Source of the DNA: Bacillota bacterium
GTDB taxonomy: Bacteria > Bacillota > Clostridia > Tissierellales > Sedimentibacteraceae
DNA length: 30,843 nt
Assembly (NCBI GenBank): GCA_023453025.1
Contig: JAEXUD010000035.1
Span: 1 to 30,843, forward strand
Reading direction: 5' to 3'
Notes under the pieces: model-generated
Told to the model about the DNA's origin: nothing
Database searches by the model: none
Seen by the model: only the letters and a program-made list of their open reading frames with translations
Made by a program: the position numbers and the translations under genes
In this document: positions 15,888-23,913 of the stretch, piece by piece
Layout: each line of letters starts with the position of its first letter
Position numbering within the stretch: position 1 is the first letter of the stretch

Positions 15888-17081
15888 ATGACAAAATTAG
15901 TTGTAAATCAAACAAAAGTCGGAAATATTCAGGAGCTTATAAGCATATGTCCTTTCGGAGCCCTGGAAGAGAAAAACGGTGAGCTTCAAATAAATGCTGC
16001 CTGCAAAATGTGCAAATTATGTGTAAAAAAGGGTCCGGCAGGTGCTGTTGAATATGTTGAGGATGAATCTGAAAACTTAATTGACAAGAGTTTATGGAGC
16101 GGTATTGCTGTCTATGTGGATCATATTGACGGAGCAATACATCCCGTGACATATGAATTGATAGGTAAAGCAAAAGAGCTTGCGGAAAAAATTAATCACC
16201 CTGTATATGCGATTATGATTGGGAAAGATATTTCATGTCAGTGCCATGAGCTTCTACATTATGGTGTTGACAAGGTATTTGTTTATGATGACAAGAAACT
16301 GGCACGTTTTAAGATAGAGCCATATACATCGGTATTTGAAGATTTTGTAAATAATATAAAGCCAACTGCGATATTGGTGGGAGCGACTCCGGTAGGAAGA
16401 CAGCTTGCCCCCAGATTGGCTGCAAGGCTTAAGACCGGACTTACCGCAGACTGCACTAAGCTTGAAATCAATGAAAATACCGATCTGGTACAAATCAGAC
16501 CTGCTTTCGGCGGAAATATAATGGCACAGATATTAACTCCGAACAGGAGACCTCAAATGGCAACTGTAAGATACAAGGTTATGGATGCACCTGAAAGAAA
16601 CAAAGAGGAATCCGGGATAATAATAAATTGTGGAATTGCTTCTGATAAATTGAACTGCAATGTGGATGTTCTTGATATAATACCAAAGGAAAAAGAACAG
16701 TTCATAGAAGTTTCGGATGTATTGGTAGTGGCTGGTCGAGGTATCAAAAAAGAAGAAGATTTGAAAATGGTCCGGGAGCTGGCGGATTTGCTGGGCGGAC
16801 AGATTGCATGCACAAGACCTATGTTTGAAGCGGGATGGCTTGAAGCAAAGCGCCAGATTGGGCTGAGCGGAAGAACAGTCAGACCGAGACTGATAATCAC
16901 ATGTGGCGTATCAGGTTCAATTCAGTTTGTGGCAGGCATGAACAATTCAGAACAGATAATAGCGATTAACAACGATGAAAATGCTCCTATTTTCAAAACT
17001 GCACATTATGGAATGGTTGGAGATTTGTATGAAATTATTCCGAGTCTTATCGAGCAAATAAAAGCCGGCAGGGAGGCATAA
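15888..17081 (+). CDS. etfA: Electron transfer flavoprotein alpha subunit with N-terminal ferredoxin-like domain
   Basis: A 397-residue EtfA. Unlike housekeeping EtfA it begins with a small iron-sulfur domain: Cys21 (CPFGAL) plus Cys39, Cys42 and Cys45 (CKMCKLC), enough for one 4Fe-4S cluster. The ETF domain follows, and the C-terminal FAD-binding part shows VAGRGIKKEEDL, the GVSGSIQFVAGM segment and INNDENAPIF with YGMVGD. This layout is that of LctC-type subunits in electron-confurcating lactate dehydrogenases, where ferredoxin is an electron partner. AGGAGG precedes the ATG; the next gene starts 2 bp after the stop, so translational coupling is likely. Confidence 0.94.
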   Translation: MTKLVVNQTKVGNIQELISICPFGALEEKNGELQINAACKMCKLCVKKGPAGAVEYVEDESENLIDKSLWSGIAVYVDHIDGAIHPVTYELIGKAKELAEKINHPVYAIMIGKDISCQCHELLHYGVDKVFVYDDKKLARFKIEPYTSVFEDFVNNIKPTAILVGATPVGRQLAPRLAARLKTGLTADCTKLEINENTDLVQIRPAFGGNIMAQILTPNRRPQMATVRYKVMDAPERNKEESGIIINCGIASDKLNCNVDVLDIIPKEKEQFIEVSDVLVVAGRGIKKEEDLKMVRELADLLGGQIACTRPMFEAGWLEAKRQIGLSGRTVRPRLIITCGVSGSIQFVAGMNNSEQIIAINNDENAPIFKTAHYGMVGDLYEIIPSLIEQIKAGREA

Positions 17082-17083
17082 CA

Positions 17084-18487
17084 ATGAGCTATAAGAAATT
17101 AGACCAAGAAGACTTAAAATATATACAGAATATAATAAATGATTCTGAAAGACTTCTTTTCGGAGACTGTATCAATGAAGAGTACAGCCACGATGAACTA
17201 AGCGATACCACAAGTTATCCGGATGTGGTAGTCAAGGTGACTTCAGCTGGTGAAGTTTCTAAGGTAATGAAATATGCTTATGACAATAACATACCGGTTA
17301 CGCCAAGAGGTTCGGGAACCGGTCTGGTTGGAGCTTCTGTAGCCATGGAACATGGAATTATGATTGATACGACTCTTATGAATCGCTTCCTTGAGCTGGA
17401 TGAAGCTAATTTAACACTGACTGTGGAGCCCGGAGTTCTATTAATGGAAATTTCGGCTTATGTTGAGGAAAGAGGCTTTTTCTATCCTCCTGATCCGGGT
17501 GAGAAGTCTGCTACAATAGGAGGAAACATAAGTACAAATGCAGGTGGTATGAGAGCTGTCAAGTACGGAGTTACAAGAGATTATGTCAGAGGGCTGGAAG
17601 TAGTATTGCCCAATGGCAACGTTGTTGAACTTGGAGGTAAGGTTGTTAAAAACAGTACCGGGTATGCTCTGAAAGACTTGATGGTAGGGTCTGAAGGTAC
17701 TCTCGGAATAATTACAAAAGCTGTTTTGAAATTAATTCCTTTGCCTAAAAAGGCAATAAGCCTTCTTATACCGTTCCCTACTTTGGAACAGGCGATAGGT
17801 ACGGTGCCGTTGATAGTAAAATCGAAATCGATCCCTACCGCAATTGAATTTATGCAAAGAGAAGTTATAATGGATGCTGAAGAATATTTGGGTAAAAAAT
17901 TTCCTGACAACAGTGCCGATGCATATTTATTGTTGAAATTCGATGGAAATTCAACTGAAGAAATTGAAAATTCATATGACAGTGTTGCACAAATCTGTTT
18001 GCAGCAGGGAGCAACCGATATATTAATTTCAAATACAGCCGAGAGAGAAGAATCAATCTGGAAAGCAAGAGGAGCCTTCCTGGAAGCTATAAAGGGCTCC
18101 ACCACTTATATGGATGAAGTGGATGTAGTTGTTCCGAGAAGTTCTGTTAATGAAATGGTGGAATACATCCATAATTTATACAAAGAAGTTGATATCCGCA
18201 TAAAGAGCTTTGGCCATGCGGGAGACGGAAATCTGCACGCATATGTATTGAAGGATGATCTGAGCGAAGAAGAATGGCAAAAAAGAATGACTGAAGCCAT
18301 GGGAAAAATTTACGACAAGGCTAAAGATTTAAACGGTCAGGTATCAGGAGAGCACGGAATAGGTTATGCAAAAAAATCCTATCTGATGGCTTCACTGGAC
18401 CCTGAGATTGTAAGCTTGATGAATGGGATAAAAAAAGCATTTGACCCCAAGAATATATTGAATCCGCATAAAGTATGTCAGATATAG
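17084..18487 (+). CDS. FAD-binding 2-hydroxyacid (D-lactate/glycolate-type) dehydrogenase, LctD/GlcD-like
   Basis: A 467-residue flavoprotein of the vanillyl-alcohol-oxidase/PCMH fold. FAD-binding motifs are visible at PRGSGTGLVGAS (about 75-86), PPDPGEKSATIGGNISTNAGG, and GSEGTLGIITKAVLKL; the C-terminal substrate domain carries GHAGDGNLHAY and SGEHGIGYAKK, which hold the catalytic His residues of the family. It oxidises a 2-hydroxyacid to the 2-oxoacid and hands electrons to the EtfAB encoded just upstream. Lactate is the likeliest substrate because of the LldR-like regulator, the bifurcating-type EtfA and the PFOR gene beside it; glycolate or a longer hydroxyacid cannot be excluded. GGGAGG overlaps the end of etfA. 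Length is typical for GlcD/LctD. Confidence 0.92.
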   Translation: MSYKKLDQEDLKYIQNIINDSERLLFGDCINEEYSHDELSDTTSYPDVVVKVTSAGEVSKVMKYAYDNNIPVTPRGSGTGLVGASVAMEHGIMIDTTLMNRFLELDEANLTLTVEPGVLLMEISAYVEERGFFYPPDPGEKSATIGGNISTNAGGMRAVKYGVTRDYVRGLEVVLPNGNVVELGGKVVKNSTGYALKDLMVGSEGTLGIITKAVLKLIPLPKKAISLLIPFPTLEQAIGTVPLIVKSKSIPTAIEFMQREVIMDAEEYLGKKFPDNSADAYLLLKFDGNSTEEIENSYDSVAQICLQQGATDILISNTAEREESIWKARGAFLEAIKGSTTYMDEVDVVVPRSSVNEMVEYIHNLYKEVDIRIKSFGHAGDGNLHAYVLKDDLSEEEWQKRMTEAMGKIYDKAKDLNGQVSGEHGIGYAKKSYLMASLDPEIVSLMNGIKKAFDPKNILNPHKVCQI

Positions 18488-18499
18488 AGAGGTAGCTCT

Positions 18500-18859
18500 A
18501 TGAAATATATAGCTCAATTGTTTATCATATTTATGATAACTTTTACAGGAGAAATATTGTATGAATTTATACCGCTGCCCATTCCTGCAAGCATATACGG
18601 TTTATTGCTGATGCTGATTTGCTTGACGACAAAAGTAATAAAACCGGAGCAGGTTAAAACCGCAGGAGGGTTTCTTCTGGATATAATGCCTGTAATGTTC
18701 ATGCCTGCTGCTGTGGGGCTGATAACAATCTGGAAGGACGTAGTCCATATAGTAGTTCCCATAATAATCATTACTTTGCTTACAACAATCTTCGTTATGG
18801 CGGCTACCGGCAAAATGACTGACTTTATATTAAAAAAGGATGGTGGCGAGGATATATGA
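18500..18859 (+). CDS. CidA/LrgA-family membrane protein (copy 1)
   Basis: A 119-residue protein with four predicted membrane helices, ending in charged residues. Family motifs are GEILYEFIPLPIPASIYG and DIMPVMFMPAAVGLI. It begins 12 bp after the dehydrogenase, with GAGAGGT as ribosome site, and its stop overlaps the lrgB start (ATGA), so the two are co-translated. CidA/LrgA proteins were named for holin-like roles, but with LrgB partners several have been shown to move pyruvate, and plant LrgAB fusions carry glycolate/glycerate. Sitting in this operon, where a lactate permease is expected, it most likely forms a hydroxyacid/pyruvate carrier with the next gene. That role is inference. Confidence 0.88.
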   Translation: MKYIAQLFIIFMITFTGEILYEFIPLPIPASIYGLLLMLICLTTKVIKPEQVKTAGGFLLDIMPVMFMPAAVGLITIWKDVVHIVVPIIIITLLTTIFVMAATGKMTDFILKKDGGEDI

Positions 18860-19548
18860 AAGAGATAATAGGAAATTCGGTTTATTTCGGCGTAGCATTA
18901 AGCTTGCTTGCATATATTGCCGGAATCTGGCTGAAAAAAAGGCTCAAGTTAAGTATATTGAATCCTCTGCTTGTTTCCATAGTGCTTGTGATTTTATTTC
19001 TGGTAATATTTGATGTAGACTATGAAAGCTACAATCAAGGAGGTAAATATATAAGCTACTTTTTGACTCCTGCAACGGTTTGCCTTGCTATACCTTTATA
19101 CCAGCAGCTTGATCTGCTTAAAAAGAACTTCAAGGCTATAACCATCGGTATCTTGACGGGGGTCTTGACCAGCCTTGTAAGTATTTTAGCATTATCTATG
19201 ATATTTAAACTTTCTCATGAGCTTTATGTAACACTGCTGCCTAAATCCATCACAACGGCAATCGGCATTGCTGTTTCAGAGGAGCTTGGAGGCATAAAAA
19301 CAATCACGGTTGCAGTCATAGTTTTGACAGGTATAACAGGAAATGTAATCGGAGAAGGCGTGTGCAGATTATTTAAAATAAAAAATCCTGTTTCGGTGGG
19401 TCTTGCCTTCGGCACATCCTCACATGCCATAGGAACAACGAAGGCACTTGAACTGGGAGAAGCCCAGGGAGCAATGAGCAGCTTGTCGATTGCCGTTTCA
19501 GGGCTTCTAACGGTTGTGCTGGCTCCCATATTTGCAAATTTTTTATAA
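18856..19548 (+). CDS. LrgB-family membrane protein (copy 1)
   Basis: A 230-residue integral membrane protein with about 6-7 helices. LrgB signatures are FLTPATVCLAIPLYQQ, LPKSITTAIGIAVSEELGGI and GTSSHAIGTTKALELGE, followed by a final hydrophobic helix. It overlaps the preceding cidA/lrgA gene by 4 bp and is the last gene before a strong terminator, so the transporter pair is firmly inside the 2-hydroxyacid operon. A closely similar copy lies at 21646-22338. Function as a carrier of lactate, pyruvate or glycolate is inferred from context and from known LrgAB/PftAB and PLGG1 relatives. Confidence 0.9.
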   Translation: MKEIIGNSVYFGVALSLLAYIAGIWLKKRLKLSILNPLLVSIVLVILFLVIFDVDYESYNQGGKYISYFLTPATVCLAIPLYQQLDLLKKNFKAITIGILTGVLTSLVSILALSMIFKLSHELYVTLLPKSITTAIGIAVSEELGGIKTITVAVIVLTGITGNVIGEGVCRLFKIKNPVSVGLAFGTSSHAIGTTKALELGEAQGAMSSLSIAVSGLLTVVLAPIFANFL

Positions 19549-19589
19549 CATTATAAGAGACGATTGGACTTTTTTAACAGTCTGTCAAC

Positions 19590-19626
19590 AAATTGAGGCA
19601 AATGTTCGGTCGTTTGCCTCAATTTT
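19590..19626 (+). terminator. Terminator of the etfB operon
   Basis: A perfect 13-bp stem AAATTGAGGCAAA (19590-19602) / TTTGCCTCAATTT (19613-19625) with a 10-nt loop and trailing T. Confidence 0.88.
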
Positions 19627-19630
19627 AATG

Positions 19631-19659
19631 TTGTGGCATATCTAAAAATATAGTAAAAT
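19631..19659 (+). promoter_or_regulatory. Candidate promoter of the lipoprotein gene
   Basis: TTGTGG (19631-19636), a 17-bp spacer, TAAAAT (19654-19659). The -35 is weak. Confidence 0.4.
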
Positions 19660-19706
19660 AAGAAATAAGAAGTTCATATTAATAGAAAAAGATAAGGAGA
19701 AAAATT

Positions 19707-21131
19707 ATGGGTAAAAGAACAGTCAGCTTATTTCTGGTCGGACTCATGTTGATTTTAACATTAACAGGATGCGGCACAAATGAATTGGGGTACTTAAAGT
19801 TATCAAGAGAAATCGGCAATATAACACAGTATGAATTTAACAACTCTACACAGATTGAAGTATCCGGAACTGTAGCAGGGGAAGATTACAACATAGATTT
19901 AGAATTTGAGGGTTCAGCGAATATAGAGGATTTAAATTCTATGTATGTGAATCTGGATGTGATGATTAAGGTTAATGATATGGGAAATGAAATGCCAATC
20001 AACTTTGTGATATCCGACAATAAGATTTTTATTTCTAAAAATGCTGTTTTAGAGGCAATTAAGCTTGAAGAAAAAATTAACGGAACTGCAGAAAATCAAA
20101 ATGTTATTGATGAATTGTACAATGTGGGTCTAAAGGATGCAGAGTACATAATGATTTCAGATTTGAACGAATATTATACTGGTATCGAGTATAAAACAAA
20201 CTACAAGGACATGTATGACAGCGCATATGATTACATGACGGCAGCATTTAAGGGGTTTGATTCTAAGCTGATTAAAAAGATTAACAACGGCTATGCAATA
20301 GAACTGACTTCTGAAAGTGCCGTGGATTTTATTGAAAGATTGATTACATATGTAGGTAAAAACAAGGACCTTGTATTTGACGAAACCGTCAAGTACGTTG
20401 AAAATATTTATGATGATATGAATATCAGTGAATTAGAAGGTTTGACGGATGCCGACAAGGAAGCGGCTATTGAGGAATTAAAGGCAAGCCGTCAGGAATT
20501 CTATGACTTTATAGATGAAGCAGTTTTATTTATAGAGTCCGAGGAATTTAAGGAATATGAAAATATGTTTGACAAAAGTCAATTAAAGAATGAAATTTGC
20601 AAAAAAGGAAGTTCTTATATACAAAATATCCAGGGAGAATTGGTATATGCAGACATTATTATGGGAAATCTTAAGTCTTCAACTGAAATAATTCCAACTG
20701 ATGTTGAAAAGACTTTAATCCCGGAAAAATCCATAAACATTGAGGAGTTTGAAAGCCTGTATAATGAGACTGAAAATAAAGTTAATCCTGTTAACAAAAT
20801 AGAATTGAGCTGGTATCCAAACAGCACAAGCGCGGAAATTAATAAATATAGATTAGACGGAAAAACAGAATGGGATTATCAGTCATATGCATTGATAGAA
20901 GAGAGTGTATATCTTCCATTGAGATATATAGGCGAGTCGTTTGATGAAGAAGTTCAATGGGATGATGAAAACAAAAAGGCATATGTTATAAGGGGAAATG
21001 AAAAAATAGATATGACGGGCATTATAATTGATAATACAACCATGGTAAAGGTAAGAGACTTTGAAAAGCTCGGTTATACAATAGGATATAATCAAGTAGA
21101 CGGATATTCTACAGCAACTATAATTAAATAA
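19707..21131 (+). CDS. Lipoprotein with C-terminal stalk (copper amine oxidase N-terminal-like) domain
   Basis: A 474-residue exported protein. A lipoprotein signal peptide with lipobox LTGC (Cys22) is clear, so it should be anchored to the outer face of the membrane. Residues about 30-340 are acidic, beta/alpha mixed and not recognised by me. The last about 85 residues (YLPLRYIGESFDEEVQWDDENKKAYV and on to the end) match the small repeat-like domain called copper amine oxidase N-terminal or stalk domain, common in clostridial surface proteins and not itself an oxidase. AAGGAG precedes the ATG. It lies between two paralogous cidA-lrgB pairs but has its own terminators on both sides, so a shared function is not implied. 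Role unknown; cell-envelope association is the most that can be said. Confidence 0.8.
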   Translation: MGKRTVSLFLVGLMLILTLTGCGTNELGYLKLSREIGNITQYEFNNSTQIEVSGTVAGEDYNIDLEFEGSANIEDLNSMYVNLDVMIKVNDMGNEMPINFVISDNKIFISKNAVLEAIKLEEKINGTAENQNVIDELYNVGLKDAEYIMISDLNEYYTGIEYKTNYKDMYDSAYDYMTAAFKGFDSKLIKKINNGYAIELTSESAVDFIERLITYVGKNKDLVFDETVKYVENIYDDMNISELEGLTDADKEAAIEELKASRQEFYDFIDEAVLFIESEEFKEYENMFDKSQLKNEICKKGSSYIQNIQGELVYADIIMGNLKSSTEIIPTDVEKTLIPEKSINIEEFESLYNETENKVNPVNKIELSWYPNSTSAEINKYRLDGKTEWDYQSYALIEESVYLPLRYIGESFDEEVQWDDENKKAYVIRGNEKIDMTGIIIDNTTMVKVRDFEKLGYTIGYNQVDGYSTATIIK

Positions 21132-21139
21132 ATTAAATG

Positions 21140-21167
21140 AGAATCCCGAATTTTTCAGGATTCTTTT
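21140..21167 (+). terminator. Weak terminator after the lipoprotein gene
   Basis: AGAATCC (21140-21146) pairs with GGATTCT (21158-21164) around an 11-nt loop, followed by TTTT. It starts 8 bp after the stop codon. Confidence 0.6.
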
Positions 21168-21230
21168 GAGTAACCTGAGCGCAGCTGGACTTTTCGTATT
21201 AGAAAAAATAATAATTTAAATACAGCTTGA

Positions 21231-21259
21231 TTTACTATTAGCAGAGTGTGTGGTATAAT
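21231..21259 (+). promoter_or_regulatory. Sigma-A promoter of the second cidA-lrgB pair
   Basis: TTTACT (21231-21236), a 17-bp spacer ending in TGG, TATAAT (21254-21259). No TGGTACTACCA operator is present here, so its control differs from that of copy 1. Confidence 0.6.
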
Positions 21260-21294
21260 TTATTTTGTTTTATATTCTAATAATGAGGTAAAAA

Positions 21295-21645
21295 ATGAAA
21301 TATCTTATTCAGTTTACTATTATTTTAATAATTACATTTTTAGGGGAGATTTTGCATAGATTCATACCTCTTCCCATTCCTGCAAGCATTTATGGTCTGG
21401 TTATAATGCTTATCAGCCTTAGCACCGGAATTATTAAGCTGGAACAGGTCAGTTCTGCCGGTAATTTTATGTTAGATATAATGCCGGTTATGTTCATACC
21501 TTCTGCAGTTGGACTGATTACTATATGGAGTGACATAGTACATATTGTAATTCCATTAATATTCATTGCTTTGCTTACAACTGTTTTGGTCATGGCAGCG
21601 ACCGGTAAAATGACTGACTTTATATTGAAGAAAGATGGTAAGTAA
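21295..21645 (+). CDS. CidA/LrgA-family membrane protein (copy 2)
   Basis: A 116-residue, four-helix membrane protein. By my alignment about 85 of 115 positions are identical to copy 1, including FIPLPIPASIYG, LDIMPVMF and the C-terminal MAATGKMTDFILKKDG, so the two come from a tandem duplication. Its stop is directly followed by the ATG of lrgB copy 2 with no gap. Unlike copy 1 it has a separate promoter and is not tied to the dehydrogenase operon, suggesting constitutive or differently regulated transport. GAGG lies about 7 nt before the ATG. Confidence 0.87.
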   Translation: MKYLIQFTIILIITFLGEILHRFIPLPIPASIYGLVIMLISLSTGIIKLEQVSSAGNFMLDIMPVMFIPSAVGLITIWSDIVHIVIPLIFIALLTTVLVMAATGKMTDFILKKDGK

Positions 21646-22338
21646 ATGAAAGAGGTTATTAACAATTCAGTTTATTTTGGCGTAGCAATCAGCTTATTAT
21701 CATATATCGCAGGCATTCAGATAAAGAAAAGGCTGAAATTCGGCTTGTTAAATCCTCTTCTTATATCTATTATACTTGTAATTATATTTTTATTAGCATT
21801 TAATATAGATTATGAAATATATAATAAAGGCGGCAAATACATAAGTTACTTTTTAACTCCAGCAACAGTATGTCTGGCAATACCTCTGTATCAGCAGCTT
21901 AGCTTATTAAAAAAAAATTTTAAAGCCATTATGGCAGGCATATTGACAGGAGTTTTAACAAGTCTTGTAAGTATTCTTGTTTTATCTTGTATATTTAGCT
22001 TATCCCATGAGATTTATCTATCGATTCTTCCTAAATCAATTACAACAGCAATTGGTATTGCTGTTGCTGAGGAATTAGGAGGAATTAAGACTATAACGGT
22101 TGCGGTCATTGCAATAACAGGAATAACCGGCAATGTAATCGGTGAAGGTGTGTGCAAGCTGTTTAAAATAAAAAATCCTATTTCCGTAGGATTGTCACTG
22201 GGTACAGCATCACACGCAATAGGAACAATCAAAGCGCTTGAACTGGGAGAAGTTCAGGGAGCAATGAGCAGCCTTTCCATTGCCATATCAGGACTATTAA
22301 CAGTCTTGATGGCACCGATATTTGCAAACTTCCTATAA
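21646..22338 (+). CDS. LrgB-family membrane protein (copy 2)
   Basis: A 230-residue paralogue of the LrgB at 18856-19548, the same length and alignable end to end without gaps. The same signatures occur: FLTPATVCLAIPLYQQ, LPKSITTAIGIAVAEELGGI and SHAIGTIKALELGE. Differences lie mostly in membrane helices (conservative I/L/V changes). Forms a pair with the preceding gene and is followed by a terminator. It may be a second pyruvate/lactate-type carrier with different expression or direction; no direct evidence separates the two. Confidence 0.88.
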   Translation: MKEVINNSVYFGVAISLLSYIAGIQIKKRLKFGLLNPLLISIILVIIFLLAFNIDYEIYNKGGKYISYFLTPATVCLAIPLYQQLSLLKKNFKAIMAGILTGVLTSLVSILVLSCIFSLSHEIYLSILPKSITTAIGIAVAEELGGIKTITVAVIAITGITGNVIGEGVCKLFKIKNPISVGLSLGTASHAIGTIKALELGEVQGAMSSLSIAISGLLTVLMAPIFANFL

Positions 22339-22356
22339 TTTAATACAAGAATCGAT

Positions 22357-22381
22357 AAAGGCAAGCTGAAGCTTGCTTTTT
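22357..22381 (+). terminator. Terminator after lrgB copy 2
   Basis: GCAAGC (22361-22366), a TGAA loop and GCTTGC (22371-22376), extended by AAAG/TTTT pairing and ending in five T. Confidence 0.85.
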
Positions 22382-22452
22382 AAATAATTAATATTTTGTT
22401 AATAATTGCTGTATTTCTCAATACAATATTAATATTGGTAAAATTTTTTTTG

Positions 22453-22481
22453 TTGCTTATGCAGATAAATTACAATATAAT
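22453..22481 (+). promoter_or_regulatory. Sigma-A promoter of murF-ddl
   Basis: TTGCTT (22453-22458), a 17-bp spacer, TATAAT (22476-22481), about 38 bp before the start codon. Confidence 0.65.
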
Positions 22482-22518
22482 GAATTAATGAGATTAATAA
22501 ATCAACCAAGAGGCTAAA

Positions 22519-23913
22519 ATGATAAAAATAAAAATAAAAAATGCGGCAGAAATCTTAAATGCTGAATTAATCGGCAACTTTGAATTGGATAAATACATAA
22601 GCGGTGTAAGCATAGATTCCAGAAAAGTAAATGAAAATAATTTATTCGTTCCTATAAAAGGAATGACAACAAACGGTCACTCATATGTACATGATGCAAT
22701 AAAAAAAGGTGCGGCAGCAACTTTGTGGAACAGGGGTGAACCTAATCCTCCGACTGATATTGCAGTATTAATGGTTGATGATACAGTGAAGGCTCTGCAG
22801 GATTTAGCGTATGACTACAGAAATAAGTTAAATGTAAAAATTGTAGGGGTGACAGGAAGCAACGGAAAGACTTCCACAAAGGACATAACAGCAAGTATAT
22901 TGTCACAAAAGTTTAAAACTCAAAAAACCATGGGAAATTACAATACGGAAATAGGAGTTCCATTTACATTGCTGAGCCTTGATGAGGATTGTGAAGCTGC
23001 TGTTATCGAAATGGGAATGGAAAGAAAGGGTGAAATAGATTTTCTTACTCACTTGGTACAGCCGGATGTTGGAATTATAACAAGTGTGGGTCTCGTACAC
23101 ATAGATAATTTTCCGTCAATTGAAGAAATAGCAAAGGCAAAGCTTGAAATCGTAAACGGAATAAAGGATGATGGAGTGTTCATTTATTTCGGAGATGACG
23201 ACTTGATTGCTGATACAGTAAAAAACACAAAAATAAAAAACAGCATAAGAAGACAGACCTTTGGGCTTAATGAAACCAATACCTTGTATATTAAGGATTT
23301 TCATGAGGATTTGGATGGCATAAGCTTCAAGGTAAGTGACGACAGCTTTGATGAGCTGCATGCCGATATGCTCGGAAGGCATCAGTCGCTGAATTCCATG
23401 GCAGCAATTCTGGCAGCTTTGGAATTAGGAATGACTCCTGAGGAAATACGCCTGGGGCTTTTGAAAATTGAAAAAACAGGACTGAGAAATGAAATAATAA
23501 ATATTAAAAACTGCACGATACTTAATGATTGCTATAAATCAAATCCTGTAAGCATAAATGCTGCTTTGGATATTTTTGAATTGCTTGAATCAAATAATAA
23601 AATCGTTGTGCTTGGTGATATGCTTGGATACAGGGAAATGAGCCACGACATGCACTATAACGTGGGAAGGGATCTGGCTTCCCATCATATAGACGAGCTT
23701 GTTACAATAGGACAGGAAGCAAAATTTATGGCTAAAGGTGCAAGAGAAAATACAGACATTAAAAATATAATTGAGCTTGATACAAAGGAAGAAGCAACAG
23801 AATATTTGAAAAGATATTTAAATGAAGACTGTTCAATTTTAATTAAGGGATCTAGATTTTTAAAGCTTGAATATATAGTAAATACACTAAAGGATTTGGA
23901 GGATAATCAATGA
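22519..23913 (+). CDS. murF: UDP-N-acetylmuramoyl-tripeptide--D-alanyl-D-alanine ligase
   Basis: A 464-residue cytoplasmic Mur ligase that adds the terminal D-Ala-D-X dipeptide to the UDP-MurNAc-tripeptide. The N-terminal domain binds the UDP precursor (SIDSRKVNENNLFVPIKG). The ATP-binding motif GVTGSNGKTSTKD is at about 113-126, MGNYNTEIGVPFTLL and the Glu-rich VIEMGMERKGEI follow, and the C-terminal domain has NDCYKSNPVSINAAL (the family usually reads DAYNANP) and VVLGDMLG. AGAGG precedes the ATG. It overlaps the ligase gene by 4 bp (ATGA), so dipeptide synthesis and its addition are encoded as one unit. No other wall genes are adjacent. Confidence 0.96.
   Translation: MIKIKIKNAAEILNAELIGNFELDKYISGVSIDSRKVNENNLFVPIKGMTTNGHSYVHDAIKKGAAATLWNRGEPNPPTDIAVLMVDDTVKALQDLAYDYRNKLNVKIVGVTGSNGKTSTKDITASILSQKFKTQKTMGNYNTEIGVPFTLLSLDEDCEAAVIEMGMERKGEIDFLTHLVQPDVGIITSVGLVHIDNFPSIEEIAKAKLEIVNGIKDDGVFIYFGDDDLIADTVKNTKIKNSIRRQTFGLNETNTLYIKDFHEDLDGISFKVSDDSFDELHADMLGRHQSLNSMAAILAALELGMTPEEIRLGLLKIEKTGLRNEIINIKNCTILNDCYKSNPVSINAALDIFELLESNNKIVVLGDMLGYREMSHDMHYNVGRDLASHHIDELVTIGQEAKFMAKGARENTDIKNIIELDTKEEATEYLKRYLNEDCSILIKGSRFLKLEYIVNTLKDLEDNQ

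Noticed and set aside
17581..18105. Minus-strand ORF of 174 codons inside the hydroxyacid dehydrogenase gene
   Set aside because: It is the reverse-frame shadow of a conserved flavoprotein; its translation shows no domain.
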